DNA from: Quercus robur | Taxonomy: Eukaryota > Streptophyta > Magnoliopsida > Fagales > Fagaceae | Assembly (NCBI RefSeq): GCF_932294415.1 | Contig: NC_065545.1 | Coordinates: forward strand, 20,281,357 to 20,345,356 | Direction: 5' to 3' | Length of the DNA stretch: 64,000 bases | Part shown: positions 50,628 through 62,781 of the stretch, one piece after another | Layout of the letters: every line of letters begins with the position of its first letter | How positions within the stretch are numbered: the first letter of the stretch is position 1 | The notes under the pieces: model-generated | Database searches by the model: none | Seen by the model: only the letters and a program-made list of their open reading frames with translations | What the model was told of the DNA's origin: nothing | Position numbers and translations under genes: made by a program

Positions 50628-53600
50628 CTAGTATGTCCATTCCTTTGGAAGAAATATCTCTGGTGAAGAATTTTGATTTTGGGACAAAACGCAACATTGT
50701 GCTTGTAAGTCCTTGCCATTCTTATTTATGTCTGAATTGCAATCTCTATCTTTGGTACCACTTTTGGCATCTGAAAAATACAGTCTTCTCTGTTAGTGAT
50801 AGATCAAACACAACTAAGAAAGCTGCTTAAAAATAAAGATCCCAATGATTAGAAGCAAAACCTTGTCGAGGTGATATTTGCAAGCCTAATGCATGCACAT
50901 TGAGGTTCAGAGCTTGAACCACTCGAGAAGGAAGGAGAACCGGAGAGCAAGCTGCATAGTAATAAGCCCAAGGTTATATCTTTATGTAATGGATATATGT
51001 AACTCAAATCTTACATGAACTTATAATTAAATTATATCCTATGTAGTGTAACATTATGCTCTCATGTATTTAGAATCTACAAGTTTCACGTTTATGTGAC
51101 TGAAGTGCAATATATATTTACTGTATAAAATACTTTTCATAGAAGATAAGCACATCATGATTCATGAGTCCAAGTGTTTGACAAGAACTAAATATAAATA
51201 TTAAGTGTAAGACTAATTTTAATCCTTAATTTAATTATGATCAATTATTGATAAATGATCTTCTAGTCAAAGTAGTATTTGACAACAAACATGGCTACAT
51301 TGTTGCTTGCAGGCACATATACATTGAGAAGTATGAACACAGACATAATATGACACAAGATTCAACAATATGATAATTATTTAAAAATTAAGACAAGACA
51401 TGATAGAAATATGACAATTAATTAATCAATTAATATTAATTGAAATACTTTATTTATTTATATTTTAAGTTTTCAAAATAAATAATAACTATCAAAATCT
51501 TTAAAATATATATAAAATCAAAATAAAGTTTAAAAAAAAAAAAAAAATTCCTCCCCAAACCCTGGAGAATGAATGCAAGAGTGTCACCAAGGTGGGTGTT
51601 CATATTCAACACAAACATACACCTTGAAATTCAATATAGGTTCAATATTGTACCTGGCTTCTTTTTTGATTGGAAATTGGTCTCTAACCTTTGTGGAAGG
51701 AAAACTCCAGTACCGCATGATCTTCTTCCTGACTCAAGGAAAATAGCTTGCATTCCAGGTCCTCCAGCTGCCCAGTTGGGGCCATTTTTCTGTCTATGTT
51801 GTGGTCTTGAGCTAGATTTATAATTCTGATAACACATATTCTTAGCTGTTACTAAAGATATCAATTCTCACATTTTAACAAGTTGGAAAAAAAAAAATGA
51901 AATTGACTATTAACACTTAACCCAAAAAAGAAAAAGTGAGCCTCAAATTGAAACGTTAAAAGCTCTAAGCTGTGAAAACTTATTCATTCTCAAATTGAAA
52001 AAGTGAGAATGAATTAGTTTTCACAGCTTATTCATTCTCAAATTGAAAAAGTGAGAATGAATTAGTTTTCACAGCTTAGATTGTTATTTTTATTTTATTT
52101 TTTGTAAGTTATATATTTTTACTGGATCTTGATTTCACAACCTCATGGCCTAATAGGACAGAAGAAAGAGTCAAAAATTGCAAACTCTTTAGCAAACAAT
52201 ATTGTTAAATTTAGCTAATAGAAAAACTCTCACGTGATATCAGCCTCCAATCTCAAGACGAACAACTTCCAAAAAAATATTTAAATCCGTCACAACTAAA
52301 TTCATGGTTTCTAAACTTATAGCAATGTCAAAAGCTCAAAGCTTTTGATTTCTATCAAGCTTATATTTTTGTGCCTATCTATAGAAAATCTAAAAATATG
52401 TACCTTCAAAAGTCTATACTATATATATATGACCGCTCAATTATAGATAATATTTGCAGTATATATTTATATATATCTTATTTTATTAAGATAAAAAAAT
52501 GTTTTTGTAAATGAGTAAGAAGAAGGTGAATGTGGATGGGGCGGTTTTTAGTCAATCTTGCCAAACTGGGGTGGGTGTTGTGATCCGAGACCATGAAAGA
52601 GAGGTAATAGCAGCTTTAAGCAAACAAATTCACCAGCCGCTAGGACCTTTGGAAATTGAAGCAAAAGCTATGGAGGTTGGGGTTTCGTTTACTTGGGATG
52701 TGGGTATAAGGGAAGTGATCTTTGAATGTGACTCCAAGATTGTATCTGATGCTCTTTTGGGGTTATGTACACCACTTATGATTATCTCGAATATCTTAGC
52801 TAAGGTATCTCTTAAGTTTCAAGATTTTCAACTAGCTCAAGTGTCTCATGTTAGGCGTAAGGCAATAGGCCGACACATATACTAGCAAAGCATGCCTATG
52901 ATATTGTCAATAGTGATAATTTTGTAACATGGATAGAAGAAAATTTATCGCTAACGGAGTCAACTATTGCTCATGATCTTAATACTTCCCATAAAAATAA
53001 AAATAAAAATATTATTACTTATTAGGGTTACAGTTTGACTGTTTGAATTGAATCAAGTTTCAGCAATTAAATTACCGATAATGTGGCCTACAATAAATTT
53101 AATCCCAAAATAAATTGACAGTTGCAAGGTTTATTTCAAAAATAGTAAGGCAACTCAATTCTCCCAAGGAAAACGTGTTATAGTGTCACCAAATGAGCTG
53201 CCAAAGTTAGAAAGATTTTTTTTGTCTCCAAAAAAATAATAATGATACGATATTTATATTAATTTTTTTCTAGCCCTACAATCTCAACAAAAATTCCCTT
53301 TAAGGCCATAAATTTCCCTGATTTCTCTTAATATCGTCAAAGGGAATAATTATTTCCCACTAGATTAGACTCGTTGGAAAAAAATAAATTAATTGATATT
53401 CTTCATAAATTTGCATCATTCAAAAAGACCCTTTTTTTTTTTTGCTTCCAAAAGGGTGGGAAAAAAATAAATAAATAAAAGAAGAAATTCATAAAATTGT
53501 TTTTCATTCTTCAGTCGTGTTTAGTAATTTTCTTTCTTTTTCTTCAGTTCAAATAGCCACATCTCTCCTACATCAATTTATGCAACGCTGAGCTTCAAAT

Positions 53601-54216
53601 GAAAGTCTGTTAGGTGGATGTGGATGATCACTGTGTTACAAGTATGCATCTACTACATTGCCTATCTATAACCTCAGTAATCAGATCAAAAATCTTCAAA
53701 ATTCAAAACAATAAAATCCTAGCTAGCAAACCATATTCTTAAGTCTTAACCCAATTTCCTTGCTGGTCTTAAGTAACAAGAACAACACCAATACTAACAA
53801 GAACAAAATTCTCTCCCTCACGCTAGCTAGAGAGAGAGAGAAACATAGAAGAAGTACCTGCGGGAGTGACTCTTTGGGCAATTTACGATGATGAAGTTGT
53901 TGTTGTTGGTGGTGAAGTTGGTGGTGTTGCTGTTGTTGTTGCAGCCTCATATTCACCTAAAAAAAGAAATCAAACACGAAGAATTTAAATCAACAAACAA
54001 AACTGCATTCAAAGTAGAGGTAAACTCGTGGAGAACCAAGAAATTAAAAAACGAGTGCAACGTTCATACAACTTCACAAACAATAAACCAAGAAAAGCAA
54101 CTACCATGTAATAATAAAACACGTACCTTTGTGTCACAAGCCTCATCTAGGACATGTGAAGGTAACCACAACATTCCTTCTTCAAAACCAACCTCACAAA
54201 CATCCTCAGCAGCCAT
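50628..54216 (-). CDS. Uncharacterised plant-family protein ending in EIFLPKEWTY
   Basis: Five short exons join in frame: 54216-54127, 53956-53858, 51825-51654, 50951-50862 and 50770-50628, giving 197 aa. All junctions are GT-AG with correct phase. The protein begins MAAEDVCEVGFEEGMLWLPS, followed by HVLDEACDTK. It has a Gln/His-rich stretch (residues about 36-53), then HHRKLPKESLPQ. A conserved core follows, GPGMQAIFLESGRRSCGTGV then FLPQR, and then CSPVLLPSRVVQALNLNVHA. The end is SSPEIFLPKEWTY. I recall these core motifs from a family of plant proteins of unknown function, so the order of exons is supported by family knowledge as well as by frame. No signal peptide, membrane helix or catalytic motif is visible. 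Intron 2 (2.0 kb) carries an antisense RNase H fragment and a tandem hairpin. Function is not known to me. Confidence 0.88.
51966..52078. repeat. Hairpin with a perfectly duplicated 48-bp unit
   Basis: The arms at 51,966-51,992 and 52,004-52,030 pair over 27 bases with one mismatch around an 11-base loop. The 48-bp segment 51,983-52,030 is then repeated exactly at 52,031-52,078, so the left arm could also pair with 52,052-52,078. It lies in intron 2 of the gene at 50,628-54,216. Confidence 0.93.
52511..53024 (+). pseudogene. RNase H-like (RVT_3) fragment, LINE-type
   Basis: The plus-strand frame reads KVNVDGAVFSQSCQTGVGVV, IRDHEREVIAALSKQI, LGPLEIEAKAMEVGVSF, VIFECDSKIVSDAL and QVSHVRR. This is the pattern of the RNase H domain found at the end of plant LINEs and in related single-domain host genes: first Asp in NVDGA, Glu in EIEAKA, Asp in FECDSK. 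The family's C-terminal block (roughly HILAKHAYDIVNSDNFVTWI) is recognisable downstream in a shifted frame, so a one-base frame change sits just after SHVRR. No reverse transcriptase lies upstream. It is a relic in the intron of the opposite-strand gene. Confidence 0.78.
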
Positions 54217-55883
54217 TAGAGAAAGAAATAAAGAAAGAAAGAAAGAAAGAAAGGGATAGAAAGTGAAAGAGATAGAGAGGGGCTTATTATGTATATGTAT
54301 ATGTATATGTAGTAGTTCCTTTCTGGTTTCTTGTTCTGGAAATGAGTGAGAGAGAGGCTTTTAAGCTCCAACTTCTAACCTGTTACATAACTACAATAAC
54401 ACTATATAATGTCTTTACGTGGAGAAAAAAAATCATATCCATATGTTTAGCTTCGGTGTGACAAAAATAACCACGCGCTTCTTTTACGCGTAATGTTTGG
54501 TTTCCATTTCGGTTTTTTGTAATATAAGAAAATAATAGTAATAAAACATGGATGTATACGTGGGGGTGGGTTGGGTTGGGTTGGTTTGGGTAAACCCCTC
54601 TCTCTTTGGTTGTTGCAGGGTTGTGTTTATTCTTTCACTTGATGAGGATCTAGCTTCTAGCTCTATTAACCTTTTGTTTATTCTCAATTTTTCTTTTCCT
54701 TTTTTTAATATATTTTTTACATAATATAATTTTTAACAATGCTAAATATGCTATGCAGTAAGATTTTTTTACAATATTTTTTTTATACTTAGTTAATATC
54801 ATAAGTTGTGATTGGAATAATATCACTTTCATGCGAACTCATTATTGATACCACAAATTTATTATATTGGGTTTTTCATCAAATGAATTAATTGGATTGG
54901 TACAAATGATGACACTTATGAGAACACTTTTTCTAAGCTATAGAACTGTATTGCTTCTTCTTACCCACCGCACCAACTTTCCATACATTCTTTGAAAAGT
55001 TTGGTTTAACAAAGTGGGTTCCTTTATCTGCTACATCTAAAATTTTCACATTCTGAAATTCTGACTTATGAGATTAGAGATGATTTGAGTTGAAGGCATG
55101 TCATTAGGGGATTGGTTTGAGAACTTTTTTGTTTTATTTTAACTAATCCATATTGAATGTGTTTAATTTGTTTGGTACTCTAATCAACATAAAATTATGT
55201 GACTCACCATATTTAACTGAGCCCCTTTTGATCATCAATCCGTTTGACAAGTATTGGGTGGAGCTGGTAATGACTAATGAATCAAATTCTTTGGATCGAA
55301 TTATATTACTAAATTTGGTAATGATTGGCTTCATAACCTGCCAAAATTTAACCAGATTAGTAGTAGGCCAACACTAAAATATTCTTACAATCTTTTAGAT
55401 AACGTAATATGTAAATCATTTTGGAAAGTTGAATAGAAACGAAGTTCATATTGGTTGACCAAACTTCATATTCAAACCATTTAGGCCAACAAAATTTGCT
55501 TTCTAGATGGGTTCCGGGTCAAGGAAGATCTTGCATCCCTGTATTAAATGAGCAAATATCAAAAGTATACAAAACCTTCAGCTCACTCATGCTACAAAAC
55601 CTGCTGTTTTGATATAATTTTATCTAGTCATGAGAAATTAACTGAACAAATTGGTCCATTGAAATTGAAGGCAGCTGATATAGCATACATTAATAACATT
55701 GCCATACTACAGCACATTCTAACATGTTTTTCCAATGCCTTTGGAATGGTAAGACAGTCATAGACACTAGGGTGGAGATGTCATCGTGTATGAATATCCT
55801 AAACCAACCACCAACTCGCCTGTAAGGCTTAGTTTTGGAAACCCTTCTTATCTCAAAAAAATTTTCCTCCATTGACACTCTAC
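54217..55883. other. Spacer upstream of the LPKEWTY-type gene
   Basis: It contains the promoter and leader of that gene, with a (GAAA)n tract at about 54,222-54,252 and a (TATATG)n tract at about 54,290-54,311. The rest is AT-rich and must include the 3' untranslated region of the PPR gene. No other gene was supported. Confidence 0.55.
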
Positions 55884-58800
55884 TTAAGAATAAGTGATAG
55901 AAGCTTCACTGACACACATTTTACTGGTTAATTTTATGAGCTCATGAGTCTCCTCATTCAACTGAACCTTATCCTTCTCCATCCGTTCTGCTACTATAAG
56001 TGGCATTTTGCCAGCTTTAGCATAAGTTTGTAGTAGGGAATTATATACCTCAGTATTCAAATGGCCAGCTTTCCTTAGAATGACCAATATTTTCTCTGCC
56101 CCTTCAACATTGCCTTGCTCCTCAAATTTCTTAAACACTTCTCCAACCAACCTTTCATCAGGATTCCACTTTTTCACACTACCAACAGCTTTGGTAAAAT
56201 AGTCTAAAACCTTTTCCATCTGTTTCTGATTTAAATAACCCCATGTAAGAAGCTCCCAAGTAGTGTAAGAAGGAGTGATTCCTTTTTCTACCATTTGATT
56301 GTAAAAATTTTCAGCCATTTCCATCTGGTTCCGGTTGATGTAGGCTGCAAGAAGTATATTTGAAACCCTAGCATCACCAGTCCCAGAAACTGTTTCCCAC
56401 TCCCGATAGAGACTCTCAGCTTCTTCAAACTCCCCAAGTTTCACTAGTGAAGATAACATGCAAGTATACTCAGCATCGCTCATTTTACGATATAATGATA
56501 TCATCTTCTTCCATATTCGATGAACTTCATCCTTATCCCCCATGTTTGTATGCAAACTTAAGAGAGAAGAATAGGCAGCTCGATTTTTCCGAAAAGCATT
56601 TTTCTCCATCTGTTTCAAAGTATATGATGCTTTTTCAGGGAGTGCTTTTTTTATGTACAAGTTGGTTAGTGCACTATATGTAACCCAATCTGGAACTATA
56701 TTTTGCTTCTTTAGCTCAAGGAAAACTTTTTCTGCAGTTTCAACATCATTTTGGGAAGCACAAGCTGTTAACCATAGATTGTAGGTAATAACATCAGGTA
56801 GAGTGTTCTGCTTTAGTTCATGAATCACTCCTGGGACCTTCTCTAGCTGCCCATTTGAGATATACAGAGAAAGCAAGTGGTTGTAAGGAAGGGAATTCTT
56901 CAAGAAACCGCATTCGGACATTTTCTCCATCAGAGCTTCAGCTTTGGCAGACAACTTGTTTTGGACATAGACATGGAGAAGAGCTGAACACGTGAGATGG
57001 CCTGTCATTTTATCAGGAAGATCCTCAAAGAATTTTTCTGCACTGTTTACACCACGGACTTTTGCAATCAAGTCCAAGTGGACTGCATAGTCACCTGTTT
57101 GCAGCCTGATATCTTGCTGTAATGTCATCCATTCACAAATCTGCATAGACAATCAAATCAAGATGATAAACTAAATGGTCTATTGGAAAGGATACAATGA
57201 CCCGGAAGTCAAAAATGGTGAAACACACACATATCCAACTACTCACTGCAGTCAATTATAATTGACATTAATATAATAGATATTTAAAAAGATAGCTGCA
57301 TCCAGCTGAGATCTCCTTGGCTGTCCACAAAAAGAGAAGACGGTTTAATCTTTGAGTAAGAGCAAGGATTAGTAATGAAAGGAAGGGAGATGACCCAAAC
57401 CAGTGGTTTGCGTTTTCTGTATTCTATCAAAACCTTAGAGTACGAATTTCCACTACCAGTTTCAACTCCAACAAGATATTTCTATAGAGACGCATTATTT
57501 TTATTCTTTTCTTGGCAATTAACTCATGAAGCAATGACTTATGTTCTAGAGATGCAACTTGGACCACAAGCATCAACTAAAGTAATACATCTTCCAATCC
57601 TACAATGCTAAACTACTAAACAAGAAGTTACCTGCATGAATTGTCATCTAACAAGATTAGAATTAAGAAATAAGTCAACTAACTCTAGCAAGGTAACATA
57701 GGGCAACTGCAATCTGGCAAAGCCCTTGGAATTGCCTCATTATGTTCTCTATAGCGTCATAACATTTCCTCAAGTGCTATCATGCCTAAATGACAAGTAG
57801 AGATGACTTGAGATGCAAATATATGAGCCTTCTCCAATATTGATAATAACTGGAAGTTTCAGAGTAGGTGGTATAACTTATTTTATTTACATAAGAATTC
57901 TCATAATAACATAGGGCCTAAAGAAGTTGTATTTCTTTGTAACCAAATAATCAAATTCCAAAAAAAAATTATCATCATTGTTTTATTGGCACCAACAGAA
58001 GCATCTAACATTTCTGCAGTTAACGCATCGAAACCTCAACGGGTAATCACATTTGTTTACATGTGGTTCAGCACATTTGTGACATGTGTTGGCCCATGTT
58101 TATATTGCCTAGGTGTTCAAGCATGCCTCCAGGAGCCATACTTATAGAGTTGAGTTTCTCCCACCTCAGGAGAGTTGGTGCAGACAGCAGATTGGACCTA
58201 TTGATGCTGATTGATTTCATTGGATTTATTTTTATTTCCATATCTGATGTAATCTCATTATGAATTTATTTTCTTTCCATCGTCGATGTAATTTAGGAAC
58301 CCTATGTAAAAGCTGTAAAATTCACAATTGTGGATGCTTGACCATAGAATAATAAAATTATGTTGGAATTTTCTCCCAATGATTGGATTCCAGGCAACCT
58401 TAAGTTTCAATCTTCTCCAATCCATGTTGCTAACTCTAGGGAACCAACATGTTGATGCCTAGGTTTCTATCTTTTTTTCACTGCTTGGTGCTCACTCCAA
58501 GCAACCCTAGGCGCAAAAGCCTACCTTTTTTTTTCTTTTCATAATGGCTTGATGTTGACTCCTAGGTTCCATCTTTTGGTTATCATTTACTTTTCCCCAC
58601 ACACTACCCTTTGAGAGACCTTTGTTCTGTATCACCTAGTTACTTGCATATTGTGTAAATACTCCACAAATATATATCTACTCCCTCATGAGTGGTACTC
58701 GTCACTGAGCTCTAAAAGCTCCAATCAAAATCCACAATTAGTTGCCCAAGACGCACAAAGGAGGTGCTTTTCTCTTCCAACTTAGGAGATCCCTAATACG

Positions 58801-60044
58801 GTTGTGGTTGAAAATTTGCCTTATAATTTTCTTTCCCAATAACTAGACTTGCAATGCTAAACCTACTCTTAACAATTTCCAAGCTTGGAACTGCTAATGG
58901 CGTATTTTAATTCCCCATATTTCAACTCCATATGAGAGTGCAAATGTGCAAATGACTGTGAGGGTGGCACAAAATCAAGAATGTGCTGTTGTTCTCAAAA
59001 ACTTCCAGCATATGCAGCTAGCTTGAGTGCATCTGCAGACCTGTAGTGCAATATTAACAAACCCTATTGGCTTTCTCTACGAGCCCTTTTATCTTTAAGG
59101 GATGACATACACATCGCAGCTCACACATTAACTAGTTTGCGTATTTCTCATTTCACTAATCCTAACCAACAAAGGAACCAAAACCTATAACATAATTCTC
59201 AAACCCTTTTGCACACAACTACATTAGAACCACCTCATTTTTCTTCATACCACTAAACCCCAACTTCTCTCCTTTACAACTCCTAACTTTACACAATAAA
59301 AGCTGGACACCAGACTAGTCAGGGTTGGCCACATGTATTTTCTTTCCACCATTATATTCTATCCGAAGTCATACTCACTGTTAACCCGAATTCATTTTTC
59401 ATAATACCACACTAAATCAAACCCTTCAACCCATAAACCAAATGCTACCAACCATCAAACATGGAATTCAATTCTCAAACATTAACAATCCACAAGAAAT
59501 AAAACCCAACCCCATTACCACATACCAATACCCACACATGCACATTCACACTGACACTCACTATTTCACAACTTCAAAATCAAAAATTTTTACCCATAAC
59601 CCCAACCCAATAAATAAAAAACCCATCTTTATATAAACCTCCCAACTCCATTTCTAACCAAAAAAATGAACAACAACATCTAAATTCACTTTACAGAATT
59701 CAAATATCTAAACCACAAATAAAGAGAGTGACCTCGAGGGCGTGTTTGTAACGCCTGAGCTTGCGGAGCTGACGGACGATGCGGTTGAGATCGTACTTGC
59801 GAACAGTGTGGCCTTCTTCTTTCCATTTCCGAATGGCGATGACGGCGCTGCGTTTTGCGTACACCAGACTCATAAGCCTCCTACCCAGTGTGTCTCTGCC
59901 ATCGCCCGAGCTTTTCGTTGAGGCGGCGGCGGCGGCGGCGGCGGCTTTTTTCTCCACCGCCGCTGCTACTGCTGCTGCAGCTTGCGCCGAGAAGCGGCGG
60001 GCGGCGCAAGCCAGGGTTGCACGGAAACGTATGGAACGAAGCAT
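55884..60044 (-). CDS. P-class pentatricopeptide repeat protein, mitochondrial (At4g02820 type)
   Basis: The product is an RNA-binding helical repeat protein expected in mitochondria. Two exons, 60044-59733 and 57140-55884, give 522 aa. The N-terminus MLRSIRFRATLACAARRFSA is an arginine-rich presequence. It is followed by alanine runs at about residues 22-42 (coded by GCC/GCT repeats) and TLGRRLMSLVYAKRSAVIAI. After the splice come about ten P-type repeats, for example LPYNHLLSLYISNGQLEKVP, DVITYNLWLTACASQNDVET, DWVTYSALTNLYIKKALPEK, PSYTTWELLTWGYLNQKQME and TEVYNSLLQTYAKAGKM. There is no E, DYW or other editing domain, so a role in RNA stability or processing is more likely than C-to-U editing. 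The single 2.6-kb intron holds no recognised element. The length is close to the Arabidopsis homologue. Confidence 0.93.
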
Positions 60045-61249
60045 TTTTGTTCTTCTTATCAAAGTAGACACAGTCACTTCTGTTTGGTCTCTCTCTGTAC
60101 TATCACTTGTAAAGTGTGTCATTATTATTATTATTATTATTATTAGGATTTTGTTAACGTGTGACCTAAGGCACACAATAATTGATCATTTTTAAAAATA
60201 TATTTTTTGAAAATTAAAAAAATATTGACAATTTTTTCAATTTTTAAAAAAATATTTTCAAAAATAGATAATTTAATGTATGCACACACATTAACCGGAT
60301 CCTTATTATTATTATTATTTTTTTAGTATTTGTATTTAATAAAAATTTCCATTCTATTATAAATTCTTTCTATCAAACCCTTAAATATATTTTTTTTTTT
60401 CTTCTCAAAAAGGGGTTTTTTATGGTTTTTTTTTTTAACTTAACTTCAATATCAATTGATGACTTTAAAATTTGTGAAAAATATTATATAAAAATAATGC
60501 ATATTCTTAATATTACTTTAAAATAGTATATATATTTTTAATTAAAAATATAAATCACGTGTTAATGGTTTTTTATTTTATTTTTATTTTTTTGAGAAAG
60601 GTGTTAATGGTTAATGGTTAATTTGATGGCGAGGTTCATCAATAACCATTAAGTCCTTTTGTTTATGACTTTGGTAAAAAAACTTGAGCTCTAATTGTTT
60701 TAATGGAAAACCTTATATGAATATAGTTTTCCACATTTTCATGTATTTGTTAGTATCGAATAAAAATTAATCAAATTAAAACTATCTTTTACTTTCCTTT
60801 ATTTAGTTTAGTATGAGATATGGTTGTTTTATGCTAAAATTTTATAGAAAACAACTTATCTCATGTGAAACTAAATTAAGGAAATCAAAATATAGTTTTC
60901 CAATTCATTTTAAGGCCGCTACCAAACATAGAAAAATAAAATAGTTTTTTAGAAAAATGTTTTTTGGAAAATGATTAATTTTTCATAACATATTAATATT
61001 TTTTTATTTAGCTTATATTCATTGAAACAAAGCATAGTACGTAGGGAAAACCTTAGAACTAGAGAAGGGAAGAAACCAGCATTGGGAAAATCTAACTACA
61101 AAACCAAAACAAGTCAGGGCAAATAGCAAAGCAAAAAATACTAACAACTAAACAACACATCTATAAAGCATCCAAACCAGCACGTCAGTGCAGCTGCATA
61201 TGCACTGATGCACAACATAATAGCACTTTAGTAGGAGTTCCAAAATCAA
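60045..61249. other. AT-rich spacer upstream of the PPR gene
   Basis: The PPR promoter lies here. An (ATT)n microsatellite at about 60,120-60,145 is followed by very AT-rich sequence with (ATT)n again near 60,305-60,320. No gene was seen. Confidence 0.55.
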
Positions 61250-62000
61250 ATTTAAATACTACTTGGGTCAATCTCCCAATTACAATATATGGTAACATTC
61301 AAAACTAACTTCTTGAACTTGGTTTGAAACCCCAACTTAACTTTAACATCCATAATGATGCTTCTCTTTTGCTACTTTCTACTCCAAATTCTTTCTTCAT
61401 GAACTATGCCATTCCTTTACAGCCAAATGTGGTGGACCATTAACCACCAAGTAAGTTTACAGGTTATTACTCTTAGCCCTTCCCTTTTAACTTGCTAAGC
61501 CCCCAAGCAATCGGTCCCCCCCCCCCCCCCCCCAACAACTTCCTCATATCATCCCAAGCTCTTTTCGTGAAAGAACATTCAAATAAAAGATATCTCTACT
61601 TTCAAGACAATTTATACAAAAAATGCATAAGTTATTACCTAGGTACCCCCATTTGACCCATTCTATCTCGTGCGAACAACTTGTTATTTATAGCTTACCA
61701 GCCAATAAATGAATGCTTTGGAATAGTTAAATCCGACCTATGCAATTTCCACCACATAACTTCCTAGATTTAGTAAATTTCCAAAAAGCCTTATCCTCAT
61801 CTTGAAGCTCAATGAGGAATAGTTAACTCTAAATCCTAAATAGTTACAAGGGCATCAAATCTAGCAGACCTCCAATTTCTTGTCCTATCTTTTAACACAT
61901 AATCCACTTTTGCTTTATAATTACTGGCTTTCATAATTACTTGCAACATCATACATGACACATAAGCCATATCTTTGACCAAAAAACCCCAATGGGATGC
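61250..62000 (-). mobile_element. Decayed LINE fragment (zf-RVT region)
   Basis: On the minus strand, the words WWKLHRSDLTIPKHSFIGW, AINNKLFARDRMGQMGV, LLFECSFTKRAWDDMRKLL and, further on, HIWL.RNGIVHEERIW can be read across frames. They follow the order of the zinc-binding reverse-transcriptase-associated domain at the end of plant LINE ORF2. Several stops and frame changes interrupt it, so it is long dead. An 18-base C run (61,516-61,533) lies within it. No 5' part of the element is present. Confidence 0.7.
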
Positions 62001-62041
62001 CAAAGGTCATGCCAAACAAATATATATATATATATATATAT

Positions 62042-62645
62042 TGTAAGAACCAAGTACAAGAATTCTGGGCCTTAGATCCCTTGGGCTCACAATTTATTTG
62101 TAGTGGGTTAAAGGATTTCCTACAATGGGTCGTTCTCGGCAGAGAGACTCAAAGCAACACTCAGTTGAAATGCTCTCTCCTGCACTATTTTCTCTCAATT
62201 TTTCTGAACCCCTTCTTCTCCCAACTTTCCTCTATTTATAGCCAAGGTTAGTGGGGAGACCATGATTATGTTCATCGTTAGTGCTATTGAAGGTCCAGTA
62301 TTATCTGGTTAAAGTGGCTGTTTTAGGTGAGAGGGCGGTGCAGCATTTATGATCTTGGAACTTGGCTCCATTTTCACCGATTGTATTCGGCGACTCACGT
62401 TCCCGTGCATATCATGACCTTCCCGGGTATTGACTCATGCGCTCTACCGGGAAATGTTAACCGGTCAACCCCGGGAGCTTAATAACCAAAACTTGTTTTT
62501 GGCCCTAAGGCAGTTTTAAGAAAGGCATAAGGTAACGGGAACTATCTGCTGGGCCTGCGCCCAAGGCTGGTATGGGCTTGGGCCCGGGGCCTAGATGGGT
62601 CTGGGCCCAAGGCTTGTATGGGCTTTGGGAGCTCGGTGCCGTACA
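62042..62645 (-). mobile_element. Solo LTR in a (TA)n repeat (fossil)
   Basis: 604 bp with TG...CA ends (on the minus strand TGTACGGCACC ... GGTTCTTACA). TATAT lies on both sides, but it is part of the (TA)n target, so the duplication is weak evidence on its own. Read on the minus strand it has the layout of an LTR: a U3 rich in gggcccaa words, a TATA box ctataaatagagg (about 62,231-62,243), then a leader, then a short 3' part. It is probably Gypsy-type on composition. No internal region remains, so it is a solo LTR. The intact TG/CA ends suggest it is not very old. Confidence 0.75.
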
Positions 62646-62781
62646 TATATATATATATATATATATTTATATAGTTTTCTCATCCTTCACCTTAAATCTA
62701 GTAAACAAATATAACATTTCAAAAGAAATGTTAATATTGAAACAAACAGAGCATTGGAGATCAAAAATAACAAAACCATAA

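Noticed and set aside
53723-53857. Read-through of exon 2 giving a hydrophobic tail of about 44 aa
   Set aside because: A strong donor (CAG/GTACTT) at 53,857 and an in-phase downstream exon with family motifs make splicing the better model.
59779-60195. 138-aa plus-strand open frame
   Set aside because: It is the reverse strand of PPR exon 1, open because of the GCC/GGC-rich alanine repeats.
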